Position numbers and translations under genes: made by a program | The notes under the pieces: model-generated | What the model was told of the DNA's origin: nothing | Databases searched by the model: none | Seen by the model: the letters and a program-made list of their open reading frames with translations, nothing else | Part shown: positions 15,219 to 23,411 of the stretch, one piece after another | How the letters are laid out: the number at the start of each line of letters is the position of its first letter | Position numbering within the stretch: position 1 is the stretch's first letter | Source of the DNA: 66-474 sp035281745 | GTDB taxonomy: Bacteria > Pseudomonadota > Gammaproteobacteria > Xanthomonadales > Rhodanobacteraceae | Reading direction: 5' to 3' | DNA: 64,000 nucleotides | Assembly (NCBI GenBank): GCA_035281745.1 | Contig: DATEDI010000021.1 | Coordinates: forward strand, 1-64,000

Positions 15219-17348
15219 ATGAAGACCTTCTGCACGATTATGGCCTTGGGCATCACGATTTCAGGCATGGCACTGGCACAACCACCAGCGGCATCGAGCG
15301 GCGCGGCAACGACCGCAGCTTCGGACGATCCCTACCTGTGGCTCGAACCCAGCCATGACGCGCGCGCGCTGGACTGGGTGCACGCGCAGAACGCGGTCAC
15401 GAAAAAAGCATTCATGGAATCGCCGGAGTTCGACAAGACCCGCGGCGAAATCCTCGAAGTACTCGATTCCGAGGCGCGCATTCCGTATGTGCGGCGGATG
15501 GGCGATTACCTCTACAACTTCTGGCAGGACAAGGCGCATCCGCGCGGCATCTGGCGACGCACCACGCTGGCCGAGTACGAAAAGGCCGACCCGAAATGGG
15601 AAACGGTGCTCGACATCGATTTGCTCAACAAGGCCGAAGGCAAGAAGTGGGTGTTCAAGGGCGCCGAGTGCATGAAGCCCGAGTACGTGCACTGTCTCGT
15701 GCGGCTGTCACCCGGTGGCGGCGATGCGGTGGAAGTGCGCGAGTTCAATCTTCCGGAGAAATCGTTCGTCGAGGGCGGCTTCCTTGTGCCCGTCGCGAAG
15801 ACCGAGACCAGTTGGATCGATACCGACCACATCTACGTTGGCACCGACTTCGGTCCGGGCTCGATGACCAAGTCCAGCTACCCGCGGATCGTCAAGGAAT
15901 GGACGCGCGGCACGCCACTGTCGTCGGCAACCGTCGTGTACGAAGGCAAGCCCACCGATCTCGCCATCGGCGCCTACCACGATCGCACCAAGGGTTACGA
16001 ACGCGACTTCGTTTCGGTGCAGAAGGATTTCTACCACGGCGACATGTACCAATTGCACGATGGCAAGCTCATCAAGATCGATGTGCCGGAAGACGCCAAC
16101 GCCGACGTGCATCGCCAGTGGCTGATGGTGCAGACCAAATCACCGTGGACGACCGGCGGCAAGACCTGGCCCGCTGGCGCGCTGATCGCGATGAACTTCG
16201 ATGATTTCATGGCCGGCAAGCGCGATTTCACCGCGCTGTTCACGCCCGACGCGCACACCGCGCTCGCCGGGTATTCGTGGACGCAGCATCACGTCATCCT
16301 CGACGTGCTGGACGACGTGAAGAGCCGGCTCGATGTACTGACGCCTCCGACGTCCGGCAACGGCGCGTGGACGCACCAGGCGCTGCCGGGTGCACCGAAG
16401 TTCAGCACCATCGCGGTAGTCGATACCGACCCGGATCACTCCGACGAATACTGGCTCACCGTCACCGGCTTCCTCGATCCGCCGTCGCTCGAACGCGGCG
16501 TGCTCGGCAGCGAGCCCGCCAAGAAGATCAAGCAGGAACCGGCGTTTTTCGACGCCTCGAAATTCGAGGTCAGCCAGCATTTCGTGACTTCGAAGGACGG
16601 TACCCGCGTGCCGTATTTCGAGATCGCTCCGAAGAACATGCAGCTCGACGGCGGCAACCGCACGCTGGAATACGGCTACGGCGGCTTCGAGGTATCGCTG
16701 CTGCCGCACTACTCCGGCTCGATCGGCCGGGCGTGGTTGGAACGTGGCGGCGTGTACGTCGTCGCCAACATCCGCGGTGGCGGCGAATACGGCCCGGCTT
16801 GGCACAAGGCCGCGCTCAAGGCCAATCGTCCGAAGGCGTACCAGGATTTCGCCGCAGTTGCGGAAGACCTGATCAAGCGGGGCGTCACTTCGCCGCAGCA
16901 CCTCGGCGCCGAAGGCGGCAGCAATGGCGGCCTGCTGATGGGCAACATGCTGACCGAGTATCCGCAGCTCTATGGTGCGATCGCCTGCGAAGTGCCGCTG
17001 CTCGACATGAAGCGCTACACGCACCTGTCGGCCGGCGCATCGTGGATGGCCGAGTACGGCAATCCCGACGATCCGAAGCAATGGGCCTTCATCAAGACCT
17101 TCTCGCCGTACCAAAACGTCAAACCCGACATGCACTATCCGGACGTGCTGTTTTACACCACGACCAGCGATGACCGCGTCGGTCCCGCGCAGGCGCGCAA
17201 GATGGCCGCGAAGATGGAAGCCATGGGCTACAAGAACGTGTGGTTCTACGAGAACACCGAAGGCGGCCATGGAGCCGGCGCCGACAACCAGCAATCGGCC
17301 ACGATGCATGCACTGGCTTACGATTTCCTGTGGGATAAGTTGAAGTGA
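15219..17348 (+). CDS. Prolyl oligopeptidase family serine peptidase, exported
   Basis: The 709-residue precursor begins with a signal peptide (cleavage after MALA, near residue 20), so it acts in the periplasm or outside. An N-terminal beta-propeller domain (about 80-430) precedes the alpha/beta-hydrolase catalytic domain. The triad is Ser568 in GGSNGG, Asp652 in SDDRVGP and His684 in GGHGAG. S9-family enzymes of this kind cleave short peptides after proline. A VVANIRGGGEYGPAWH block, conserved in S9A members, precedes the Ser. The ATG at 15219 is chosen for its signal peptide. Confidence 0.93.
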   Translation: MKTFCTIMALGITISGMALAQPPAASSGAATTAASDDPYLWLEPSHDARALDWVHAQNAVTKKAFMESPEFDKTRGEILEVLDSEARIPYVRRMGDYLYNFWQDKAHPRGIWRRTTLAEYEKADPKWETVLDIDLLNKAEGKKWVFKGAECMKPEYVHCLVRLSPGGGDAVEVREFNLPEKSFVEGGFLVPVAKTETSWIDTDHIYVGTDFGPGSMTKSSYPRIVKEWTRGTPLSSATVVYEGKPTDLAIGAYHDRTKGYERDFVSVQKDFYHGDMYQLHDGKLIKIDVPEDANADVHRQWLMVQTKSPWTTGGKTWPAGALIAMNFDDFMAGKRDFTALFTPDAHTALAGYSWTQHHVILDVLDDVKSRLDVLTPPTSGNGAWTHQALPGAPKFSTIAVVDTDPDHSDEYWLTVTGFLDPPSLERGVLGSEPAKKIKQEPAFFDASKFEVSQHFVTSKDGTRVPYFEIAPKNMQLDGGNRTLEYGYGGFEVSLLPHYSGSIGRAWLERGGVYVVANIRGGGEYGPAWHKAALKANRPKAYQDFAAVAEDLIKRGVTSPQHLGAEGGSNGGLLMGNMLTEYPQLYGAIACEVPLLDMKRYTHLSAGASWMAEYGNPDDPKQWAFIKTFSPYQNVKPDMHYPDVLFYTTTSDDRVGPAQARKMAAKMEAMGYKNVWFYENTEGGHGAGADNQQSATMHALAYDFLWDKLK

Positions 17349-17377
17349 TCGCCCGTGATCAAAAGCCGGCAAAAACC

Positions 17378-17450
17378 GGGGTCAGAGTGCAATTTCGGGT
17401 GAGATCTCTCGGTAAAACCATCGCCTCGGACAAAATTGCACTCTGACCCC
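17378..17450. repeat. Hairpin element, GGGGTCAGAGTGC...GCACTCTGACCCC (copy 3)
   Basis: Perfect 18-bp inverted repeat: GGGGTCAGAGTGCAATTT at 17378-17395 and its complement at 17433-17450, with a 37-nt loop. It shares the GGGGTCAGAGT outer end with 3945-4019. It lies just after the prolyl oligopeptidase gene and before an intrinsic terminator. Confidence 0.8.
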
Positions 17451-17468
17451 TATTCTGCGGGCACTCCG

Positions 17469-17494
17469 AAAAGCCCCGTCTCGCGGGGCTTTTT
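17469..17494 (+). terminator. Intrinsic terminator upstream of ppa
   Basis: AAAAGCCCCG, a 5-nt loop, then CGGGGCTTTTT: a GC stem with a T5 tail. It ends transcription coming from the prolyl oligopeptidase gene, so ppa, 65 bp downstream, should have its own promoter. Confidence 0.85.
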
Positions 17495-17559
17495 CGTTGC
17501 GGTGCGATGAACGTGCTCGGCTGTCGTAAAATGACCGGCTTTTCGCAAGGACTTCAGCC

Positions 17560-18108
17560 ATGGGCTTGGACCTCGTCCCCGCCGGCCGCAACGTGCCGGA
17601 CGACATCAACGTCGTCATCGAAATCCCGAAAGACGCCGAACCCGTCAAGTACGAGGTGGACAAGGCCTCCGGCGCGATCTTCGTCGATCGCGTGCTGTCG
17701 ACGCCGATGCGCTACCCGTGCAATTACGGCTACATCCCCAACACGCTTTCGGGTGACGGCGATCCGGTGGACGCGCTGGTGCTGCTGCCGCTGCCGCTGA
17801 TCGCGGGCTCGGCGGTGCGCTGCCGGCCGGTCGGCATGTTGAACATGGACGATGAGGCCGGCCACGACACCAAGCTGATCGTCGTGCCCGACGACAAGGT
17901 GTTCAACGGCTACGCGCACATCCGCGACATCAACGACGCACCGCAACACTGGCGCAACCGCATCGCGCACTTCTTCGAACACTACAAGGATCTGGAATCC
18001 GGCAAGTGGGTGAAGATCGTGGGCTGGGGCGACGCCGCCGCCGCGCGTGCGGAGATCCGCGAATCCGTCGAGCGCTATCAACAAGCGCCGGAAAAGCCGA
18101 AGTTCTAG
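17560..18108 (+). CDS. ppa: Inorganic pyrophosphatase (soluble, family I)
   Basis: A 182-residue cytoplasmic family I pyrophosphatase that hydrolyses PPi to two phosphates. The order of blocks is canonical: PDDINVVIEIPK, VKYEVDKASGAIFVDR, MRYPCNYGYIPNT, the metal-binding DGDPVDALVL and the C-terminal HFFEHYKDLESGKWVKI. The Asp residues of DGDPVD ligate Mg2+. It can drain the same PPi pool used by the PPi-phosphofructokinase (10.4 kb) and the membrane pyrophosphatase (13 kb). Confidence 0.97.
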   Translation: MGLDLVPAGRNVPDDINVVIEIPKDAEPVKYEVDKASGAIFVDRVLSTPMRYPCNYGYIPNTLSGDGDPVDALVLLPLPLIAGSAVRCRPVGMLNMDDEAGHDTKLIVVPDDKVFNGYAHIRDINDAPQHWRNRIAHFFEHYKDLESGKWVKIVGWGDAAAARAEIRESVERYQQAPEKPKF

Positions 18109-18284
18109 CTTTCCGGGCTGCCGAGAAACCCCTGATCAATCCCACCACTCGCCATCCCGGCGCAAGCGGACTGCTGCGCAGGGCAGGATGCCGTAGCCAA
18201 CATCAGCGTAGCCGAAGGTCCGAAGCGCGAGCCGCGGGATGCGGCGAGTAAATCCTGTGACGTTCGCGCAATGCATCGAAATGC

Positions 18285-18328
18285 AAAGTCACTGGGTCCC
18301 GGGTATCGCTTCGCGATTCTGGATGACG
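18285..18328. repeat. Partial copy of the CGTCATTCCCGCG foldback element
   Basis: CACTGGGTCCCGGGTATCGC through GATTCTGGATGACG matches the right half of the complete element at 59191-59290. No left half with CGTCATTCCCGCG precedes it. It lies in the 383-bp ppa-pyk gap. The same gap also holds an inverted pair ACTCGCCATCCC/GGGATGCGGCGAGT at about 18147-18248. Confidence 0.55.
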
Positions 18329-18356
18329 AGCACGGTCAGAGCCTGCCCGACATCCA

Positions 18357-18466
18357 GGCGGCTGTTGTGAAAAGTCAGGCCATGGACGGCCGTTCCGGAG
18401 CCATGCGACCGGGGATCTTTCAATCTCGGACGGATTTCCAGGGAGGCAGCGATCATGGATGATCGC
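18357..18466 (+). repeat. Multi-hairpin repeat, forward copy upstream of pyk
   Basis: An element of about 110 bp beginning GTTGTGAAAAGTCAGGCCAT and holding two hairpins: GGCC-ATGGAC-GGCC, and GCGATCA-TGGA-TGATCGC at its right end. An inverted relative lies at 20430-20541 on the far side of the pyk and TonB-C-like genes. It ends 25 bp before the pyk start, so it is probably in or near the pyk 5' UTR. The rest of the ppa-pyk gap carries no gene I can support. Confidence 0.75.
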
Positions 18467-18491
18467 AAAAAAAACATGCTAGCTTGGTGGG

Positions 18492-19958
18492 ATGAACAAC
18501 AAGACCCGCCGCACCAGCATCGTTGCCACCCTGGGCCCCGCCACCGACGCGCCGGGCATGCTGGAAAACATCCTGCGCGAAGGCGTGGCCGTGGTGCGGC
18601 TGAACCTGTCCCACGGCAAACCCGAGGATCACCTGCGCCGCGCGCGTGAAGCGCACGCCGCCGCAGCGAACCTGAATCGCGAAGTCGGCGTGCTGGCGGA
18701 TCTCCAGGGTCCCAAGATCCGCATCGAAAAATTCGCGAACGGTCCGGTGCAGCTGGAAACCGACACCGATTTCACACTCGATTGCCGCGCCGAAGCGCCG
18801 CCCGGCGATGCGACGCGCGTGGGCGTCAGCTACCTCGGCCTGCCACAGGACTTGAACGAAGGCGACCGGCTGCTGCTGGATGACGGCCTGATCGAACTGG
18901 AAGTCAAGAACATCGAGGGCGAACAAATCCATTGCCGCGTCGTTGTCGGCGGCAAGCTGTCCGATCGCAAGGGTCTCAATCGCAAGGGCGGCGGTCTTTC
19001 GCTGGGTGCGCTGTCGGACAAGGATCGCGCCGACATCAAGCTGGCGGCACAACTTCGCGCCGACTTCCTCGCGGTGTCGTTCGTGCGTTCCGCGGCCGAC
19101 ATCGAAGAAGCGCGCAAGCTGTTGCGCGAGGCCGGCGGCAACGCCTGGCTGGTCGCGAAGATCGAGCGCGCCGAGGCGATCGAGAAACTCGAAGAAATCA
19201 TCGACGCCTCCGACGCGGTGATGGTCGCGCGTGGCGACCTCGGCGTCGAAATCGGCGACGCCGAATTGCCGGGCCTTCAGAAAAAGATCATCCGCGAATC
19301 GCTGGCGCGCAATCGCGCCGTGATCACCGCGACGCAGATGCTGCAATCGATGGTCGAATCGCCCATCCCGACCCGCGCCGAAGTGCTGGACGTCGCCAAC
19401 GCGGTACTGGACGGCAGCGATGCGGTGATGCTGTCGGCCGAATCCGCGGCCGGCAAACACCCCGATCTTGCCGTCGCCGCGATGAGCCGCATCTGCTTCG
19501 GCGCCGAACGCCAGTTCGAACCCACCGAAGACATCTCCGCCCTCACCCACCGTCTCGACCGCACCGACCAGGCCATCGCGATGGCCGCGATGTTCCTGGC
19601 CACGCAAATGCCGATACGCGCGATCGTTGCGCTTACCGAGTCGGGCACCACCGCGCAATGGCTGTCGCGCTACCGCTCGTCGGTGCCGATCTATGCGCTG
19701 ACGCCGAGCGCGGAAGCGCGCCGCCGCATGTTGCTGTTGCGCGACGTCCGACCGATTCCGTTCGCCGGCCACGACACTTATCCGGCGCTGGTGGTGCGCG
19801 AAGCCGTGCGGCAACTGTTCCATCGCGGCGATCTGGTCGAAGGCGACCGCGTGCTGCTGACCCATGGCGACCATACCGGCCGCGGCGGCGGCACCAACAC
19901 CTTGAAACTGCTCAGCGTGGGACCGGACGGAATCGCCGAAAGCCTGCGGGATTTATGA
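18492..19958 (+). CDS. pyk: Pyruvate kinase
   Basis: Converts PEP and ADP to pyruvate and ATP. The 488-residue protein has TSIVATLGPATDAPGML at the start, NLSHG, DLQGPKIR, the active-site Lys in AKIERAEAIE, the MVARGDLGVEI metal-binding block and the TQMLQSM and DVANAVLDGSDAVMLSAESA segments, with a C-terminal allosteric domain. Length matches proteobacterial PykA/PykF. The downstream TonB-C-like gene follows closely, and a possible upstream start for that gene overlaps the pyk stop codon. Confidence 0.97.
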   Translation: MNNKTRRTSIVATLGPATDAPGMLENILREGVAVVRLNLSHGKPEDHLRRAREAHAAAANLNREVGVLADLQGPKIRIEKFANGPVQLETDTDFTLDCRAEAPPGDATRVGVSYLGLPQDLNEGDRLLLDDGLIELEVKNIEGEQIHCRVVVGGKLSDRKGLNRKGGGLSLGALSDKDRADIKLAAQLRADFLAVSFVRSAADIEEARKLLREAGGNAWLVAKIERAEAIEKLEEIIDASDAVMVARGDLGVEIGDAELPGLQKKIIRESLARNRAVITATQMLQSMVESPIPTRAEVLDVANAVLDGSDAVMLSAESAAGKHPDLAVAAMSRICFGAERQFEPTEDISALTHRLDRTDQAIAMAAMFLATQMPIRAIVALTESGTTAQWLSRYRSSVPIYALTPSAEARRRMLLLRDVRPIPFAGHDTYPALVVREAVRQLFHRGDLVEGDRVLLTHGDHTGRGGGTNTLKLLSVGPDGIAESLRDL

Positions 19959-19984
19959 CCAGCAACTCGCGACTTCGCCTTGCC

Positions 19985-20425
19985 ATGAACAAGACCTTGC
20001 TTGTCTCCGGCGTCCTGCTCGTTTCCGCCGTGTCCGTGGCCGCGATCAACCCCAACATCAGGGTGGTCCAGCCCGCGCAGCGCGACAACTATTGGGTAAT
20101 GACCAACACTTCGCTGGACGTGGACGTGCCCAACAGCGGCGTGAACCTCAGCAAGCCGACCTGCGCGGCGGTCACCTACATGATTGGCTCGGACGGCGTG
20201 ACCCGCGACATCGTGGTGCGCAAGACCATTCCCGCGGGCGACCTGAAAACAGTGGCGGCCAGCGCGGTCAAGGACATGCACTACGTGCCTGGCAAGGACA
20301 ACGTCGGGCGCGAACCCGTGTTCACCTACATCATCATTCCGTTCAACCTGCCTGCCGATCCGGCTGCGCGAACGCAGATCACCGACGCCTGCACTTTGGC
20401 GGATTTCCCGAACGGGTATCGCTGA
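19985..20425 (+). CDS. Exported protein with TonB-C-like domain
   Basis: A 146-residue precursor with a signal peptide (MNKTLLVSGVLLVSAVSVAA). The mature part resembles the TonB C-terminal fold: VTYMIGSDGVTRDIVVRKTI, then a helix (KTVAASAVKDMHYVPGK) and a final strand REPVFTYIIIPFNLP. It has no N-terminal TonB membrane anchor with Pro-rich spacer, so it is not a classical energy transducer. The ATG at 19985 fits the signal peptide; an ATG at 19955 overlapping the pyk stop is possible. Function unknown. It is followed directly by an inverted-repeat element. Confidence 0.75.
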   Translation: MNKTLLVSGVLLVSAVSVAAINPNIRVVQPAQRDNYWVMTNTSLDVDVPNSGVNLSKPTCAAVTYMIGSDGVTRDIVVRKTIPAGDLKTVAASAVKDMHYVPGKDNVGREPVFTYIIIPFNLPADPAARTQITDACTLADFPNGYR

Positions 20426-20429
20426 TCCT

Positions 20430-20541
20430 GCGATCATCCTTGATCGCTGCGTCATCGGGACCGAAACGCGAGCATCCCCGGCTCCGGTCGACGGACACCA
20501 GAACAACCATTGATGGCCTGACTTTTCACAACAACCGCTTC
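20430..20541 (-). repeat. Multi-hairpin repeat, inverted copy
   Basis: Reverse-strand relative of 18357-18466: the minus strand reads GTTGTGAAAAGTCAGGCCAT near 20515-20534 and ends with GCGATCA-AGGA-TGATCGC (20430-20447). It begins 5 bp after the stop of the TonB-C-like gene, so it could protect or terminate that transcript. With the forward copy it brackets a 2-kb segment containing pyk. Confidence 0.75.
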
Positions 20542-20621
20542 GATTCGTACCGTCAGCCAAAGGCAAAAAATCCCGTGCTCACCTATACTTGGCGGTCCAC
20601 CGACACCACCGGAAAATCGGC

Positions 20622-21632
20622 ATGAGCATCGACCAAATGGAAGCTGTCGCGCAGGCGATGGTCGCACCCGGCAAAGGCATCATCGCGATCGACGAATCCT
20701 CGGGCACCATCAAGAAGCGTTTCGACGCGGTCGGCGTGCCCGACAGCGAAGAGCACCGTCGCGCCTACCGCGAAATGCTGCTGACGGCGCCCGGACTTTC
20801 CGAACACATTTCCGGCGCGATCCTGTACGACGAGACGATCCGTCAGTCCACCAAGGCCGGCGTGCCATTCACCAAGGTGATGAAGGACGCCGGCATCATC
20901 CCCGGCATCAAGGTCGACATGGGCGCCAAGCCGCTGGCCGGTTTTCCGGGCGAACTGGTCACCGAGGGCCTCGATGGCCTGCGCGGCCGGCTGGAGGAAT
21001 ACGTGAAGCTGGGCGCCGAGTTCGCGAAATGGCGCGCGGTGATCACGATCGGCGACGACATGCCTTCGAGCACCTGCATCGACGCCAACACCCATGCGCT
21101 GGCGCGCTACGCCGCGCTGTGCCAGGAAGCGGGCATCGTGCCGATGGTCGAACCCGAGGTGCTGATGGACGGCGACCACGACATCGAAACCTGCTACGAA
21201 GTCACCGAAGCCACGCTGCGTTCGCTGTTCTCGGCGCTGTACGAACACAACGTGATGCTGGAAGGCACGATCCTGAAAGCCAGCATGGTCGTATCCGGCA
21301 AGGATTGCGCGGAACAGGCCGACATCGAGGAAGTCGCCGAATCCACCATCCTGTGTCTCAAGTCCGCAGTGCCGGCGGTGTTGCCGGGCATCGTGTTCCT
21401 GTCCGGCGGCCAGAGCGACGAAGACGCCACCGCGCACTTGAACGCGATGAACCGCCTCGGCCCGCACCCCTGGCCGCTGTCGTTCTCCTATGGCCGAGCA
21501 ATGCAGCAAGCCGCGCTGCACCTGTGGGCCCAGGACCTGACCGGTAACTTCGCCGCCGCGCAGAAGATCGTGGTCGAACGCGCGCGCGACAACGGCCTGG
21601 CGGCACTGGGCCAGTGGAAGAAGGCGGCTTGA
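20622..21632 (+). CDS. fba: Fructose-bisphosphate aldolase, class I
   Basis: A 336-residue class I (Schiff-base) aldolase that cleaves fructose-1,6-bisphosphate to triose phosphates. Recognisable blocks are GKGIIAIDESSGTIKKRF, GAILYDETIRQ, PGIKVDMG, IVPMVEPEVLMDGDH, the Schiff-base region LEGTILKASMV and VFLSGGQSDEDAT. The eukaryote-like class I type is less common in bacteria than class II. A TATACT -10-like hexamer lies at 20583-20588. A strong terminator follows downstream. Confidence 0.95.
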   Translation: MSIDQMEAVAQAMVAPGKGIIAIDESSGTIKKRFDAVGVPDSEEHRRAYREMLLTAPGLSEHISGAILYDETIRQSTKAGVPFTKVMKDAGIIPGIKVDMGAKPLAGFPGELVTEGLDGLRGRLEEYVKLGAEFAKWRAVITIGDDMPSSTCIDANTHALARYAALCQEAGIVPMVEPEVLMDGDHDIETCYEVTEATLRSLFSALYEHNVMLEGTILKASMVVSGKDCAEQADIEEVAESTILCLKSAVPAVLPGIVFLSGGQSDEDATAHLNAMNRLGPHPWPLSFSYGRAMQQAALHLWAQDLTGNFAAAQKIVVERARDNGLAALGQWKKAA

Positions 21633-21642
21633 GCACCCACAT

Positions 21643-21712
21643 GTAGGGCGGGAGGAGTGCAACGCATCCCGCCATCCACGCGCACCAACGGCGGGTTGTC
21701 ACCCGCCCTGCA
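21643..21712. repeat. GTAGGGCGGG repeat, single copy
   Basis: GTAGGGCGGGAGGAGTGCAA...ATCCCGCC followed by GCGGGTTGTCACCCGCC: the same element that is tandemly repeated at 46021-46363. It contains nested GGCGGGT/ACCCGCC hairpins. It sits between fba and its terminator. Confidence 0.75.
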
Positions 21713-21714
21713 TG

Positions 21715-21743
21715 AAAACCGCCGGTACCCGCCGGCGGTTTTT
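21715..21743 (+). terminator. Intrinsic terminator after fba
   Basis: AAAACCGCCGG, a short loop and CCGGCGGTTTTTG form a 9-bp stem followed by a T-run. The A-tract on the left makes it potentially bidirectional. Confidence 0.88.
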
Positions 21744-21751
21744 GTTTGTCC

Positions 21752-21793
21752 GTTGCATCCTGCAACCATTCTCTCTATCTTGATGGAAAGATA
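21752..21793 (+). promoter_or_regulatory. Two short dyads upstream of metF
   Basis: GTTGCA-TCC-TGCAAC (21752-21766) and TATCTT-GATGGA-AAGATA (21776-21793) are both perfect 6-bp inverted repeats in the 65 bp before metF. They could be operator half-sites for a methionine regulator, but neither matches the MetJ (AGACGTCT) or MetR (TGAAN5TTCA) consensus, and no SAH/SAM riboswitch core is visible. Confidence 0.35.
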
Positions 21794-21811
21794 TATGGAC
21801 GCCGGATCCCG

Positions 21812-22645
21812 ATGACGCCGATCTCGCTGGAATTCTTTCCGCCCAAGAACGACGAGCAGCGCGCGCAACTCGAACGCGCGTTGCCGAAGCTGGCGGCGCT
21901 GGCGCCGGAATTCGTCAGCGTTACGTTCGGCGCGGGCGGATCAACGCTGACGCACACGCCGCGCACTGTGCGGCACCTGCGCGAAACCCACGCGCTGGAA
22001 GTCGCGCCACACGTATCGTGCATGGGTGGCTCGCGCGAGGAAATCGGCGCGCTGCTGAACGATTACCGCGAACTCGGCTGCAAGCGCATCGTGGCACTGC
22101 GCGGCGACCTGCCCTCGGGCATGGCCTCGCCCGGCGACTTCCGTTATGCCTCGGACCTGGTGGATTTCGTGCGCCGCGAACACAACGGATATTTCCACAT
22201 CGAGGTCGCGTGCTATCCGGAATGCCATCCGCAGTCGGACCACGCGCAGGCCGACTTGAAGCATTTCAAGGCCAAGGTCGAGGCTGGCGCGGATGGCGCG
22301 ATCACGCAGTACTTTTTCAACGCCGATGCGTACTTCAGGTTCGTGGATGACGCGCGCGCGGCCGGGATCGCGATTCCCATCGTGCCGGGCGTGATGCCGA
22401 TCGCGAATTTCACGCAGCTGCGACGCTTCTCGGAAATGTGCGGCGCGGAAATCCCGCGCTGGATCGGCAAGCGGATGGTCGCCTATGGCGACGACGGGGA
22501 TTCCGTGCGTGAATTCGGTGCCGAGGTAGTGGCCGCGATGTGCCGACGCTTGATCGATGGCGGTGCACCGGGCCTGCACATCTATACATTGAACCGCGCG
22601 CGCGCCACCACCGCGGTGTTGCAACGCCTCGACGGTGCGGCGTAG
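21812..22645 (+). CDS. metF: 5,10-methylenetetrahydrofolate reductase
   Basis: A 277-residue FAD-dependent TIM-barrel enzyme that reduces 5,10-methylene-THF to 5-methyl-THF, the methyl donor for methionine synthesis. It begins with SLEFFPPKND (catalytic Glu) and has FVSVTFGAGGS, HVSCMGG, LRGDLP, IEVACYPECHP, the ITQYFFNAD segment and PGVMPI. The start at 21812 gives the canonical N-terminus; an earlier in-frame start would add about 22 unconserved residues. Confidence 0.96.
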   Translation: MTPISLEFFPPKNDEQRAQLERALPKLAALAPEFVSVTFGAGGSTLTHTPRTVRHLRETHALEVAPHVSCMGGSREEIGALLNDYRELGCKRIVALRGDLPSGMASPGDFRYASDLVDFVRREHNGYFHIEVACYPECHPQSDHAQADLKHFKAKVEAGADGAITQYFFNADAYFRFVDDARAAGIAIPIVPGVMPIANFTQLRRFSEMCGAEIPRWIGKRMVAYGDDGDSVREFGAEVVAAMCRRLIDGGAPGLHIYTLNRARATTAVLQRLDGAA

Positions 22646-22799
22646 GGAGTCTTTTCCACCGCGCCCCATTCGGGCTGGCGGCGTGATCGCCGGTGCCGCG
22701 GCCAAATCGGTCCGTGGCGGGTTTCAACACGCCACGGCGCAGTCGTAGCCACGGCGGACCCGGATTCGCCTACGGCCTGCAACGGCTAGACTCGCGCCC

Positions 22800-23324
22800 A
22801 TGGGTTTGCTGCCGAAAGTCCTGTGCCTGCTTGTACTCACCGCCTGCGCGCCCTTGGCGCATGCGCAGATCTATCACTGCATCGGCGCGCACGGCGAACC
22901 GGTGTTCTCCGGCCAGCCATGCGGCAATCCGGCGCCCGCTCCAGGCAATGCCACCGCTACGGACAACGCATTCGGTGACGTCTGTGCAGCATCACCGCAA
23001 GCACTCAGGCAAGCCATCGGCGAGGCTTTCACGACGCACGACGTGAACCGGCTCGCCGGGCTGATCCTGTGGCGCGGCATGGACCAGGCGTCCGCGCGCA
23101 GCACGCTGCGTTCGCTGACGGAATGGCTGAAGCGGCCGCTGAGGGGCATCGCAATCGTGCATGCAGCGGGACCGCCCTTCGATGGTGCTTTCCCCGCCAC
23201 CTCGACCGGCGCAATCGACGCCCCGCCGCCACCGCCCACCGGCTTCGAAATTTCCACATCGGATGGCGCCACCCGCGATTTCGGTGTCACCGAATTCGGC
23301 GGCTGTTGGTGGCTGACGTTCTAA
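22800..23324 (+). CDS. Exported DUF4124-like protein
   Basis: A 174-residue precursor with a signal peptide cleaved after AHA near residue 22. The mature N-terminus (QIYHCIGAHGEPVFSGQPCG) is the short DUF4124 motif, an aromatic-Cys strand followed by the second Cys, probably disulphide-linked. The rest has no recognisable domain and ends in GGCWWLTF. A second protein with the same kind of N-terminus lies at 46366-47010. Function unknown. Confidence 0.75.
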   Translation: MGLLPKVLCLLVLTACAPLAHAQIYHCIGAHGEPVFSGQPCGNPAPAPGNATATDNAFGDVCAASPQALRQAIGEAFTTHDVNRLAGLILWRGMDQASARSTLRSLTEWLKRPLRGIAIVHAAGPPFDGAFPATSTGAIDAPPPPPTGFEISTSDGATRDFGVTEFGGCWWLTF

Positions 23325-23411
23325 AGCATCCGGCGCACGGTTTTGCGCCGCGCCACGTGCTAGCATCCCGCCAAACCCGTTTGCGCACCAAGTCGCGTTT
23401 CGAAAATCCTC

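Noticed and set aside
13061..15358. 765-codon open frame in another plus-strand frame over hppA
   Set aside because: Arg/Gly/His-rich translation with no membrane helices; hppA in the other frame has all conserved motifs.
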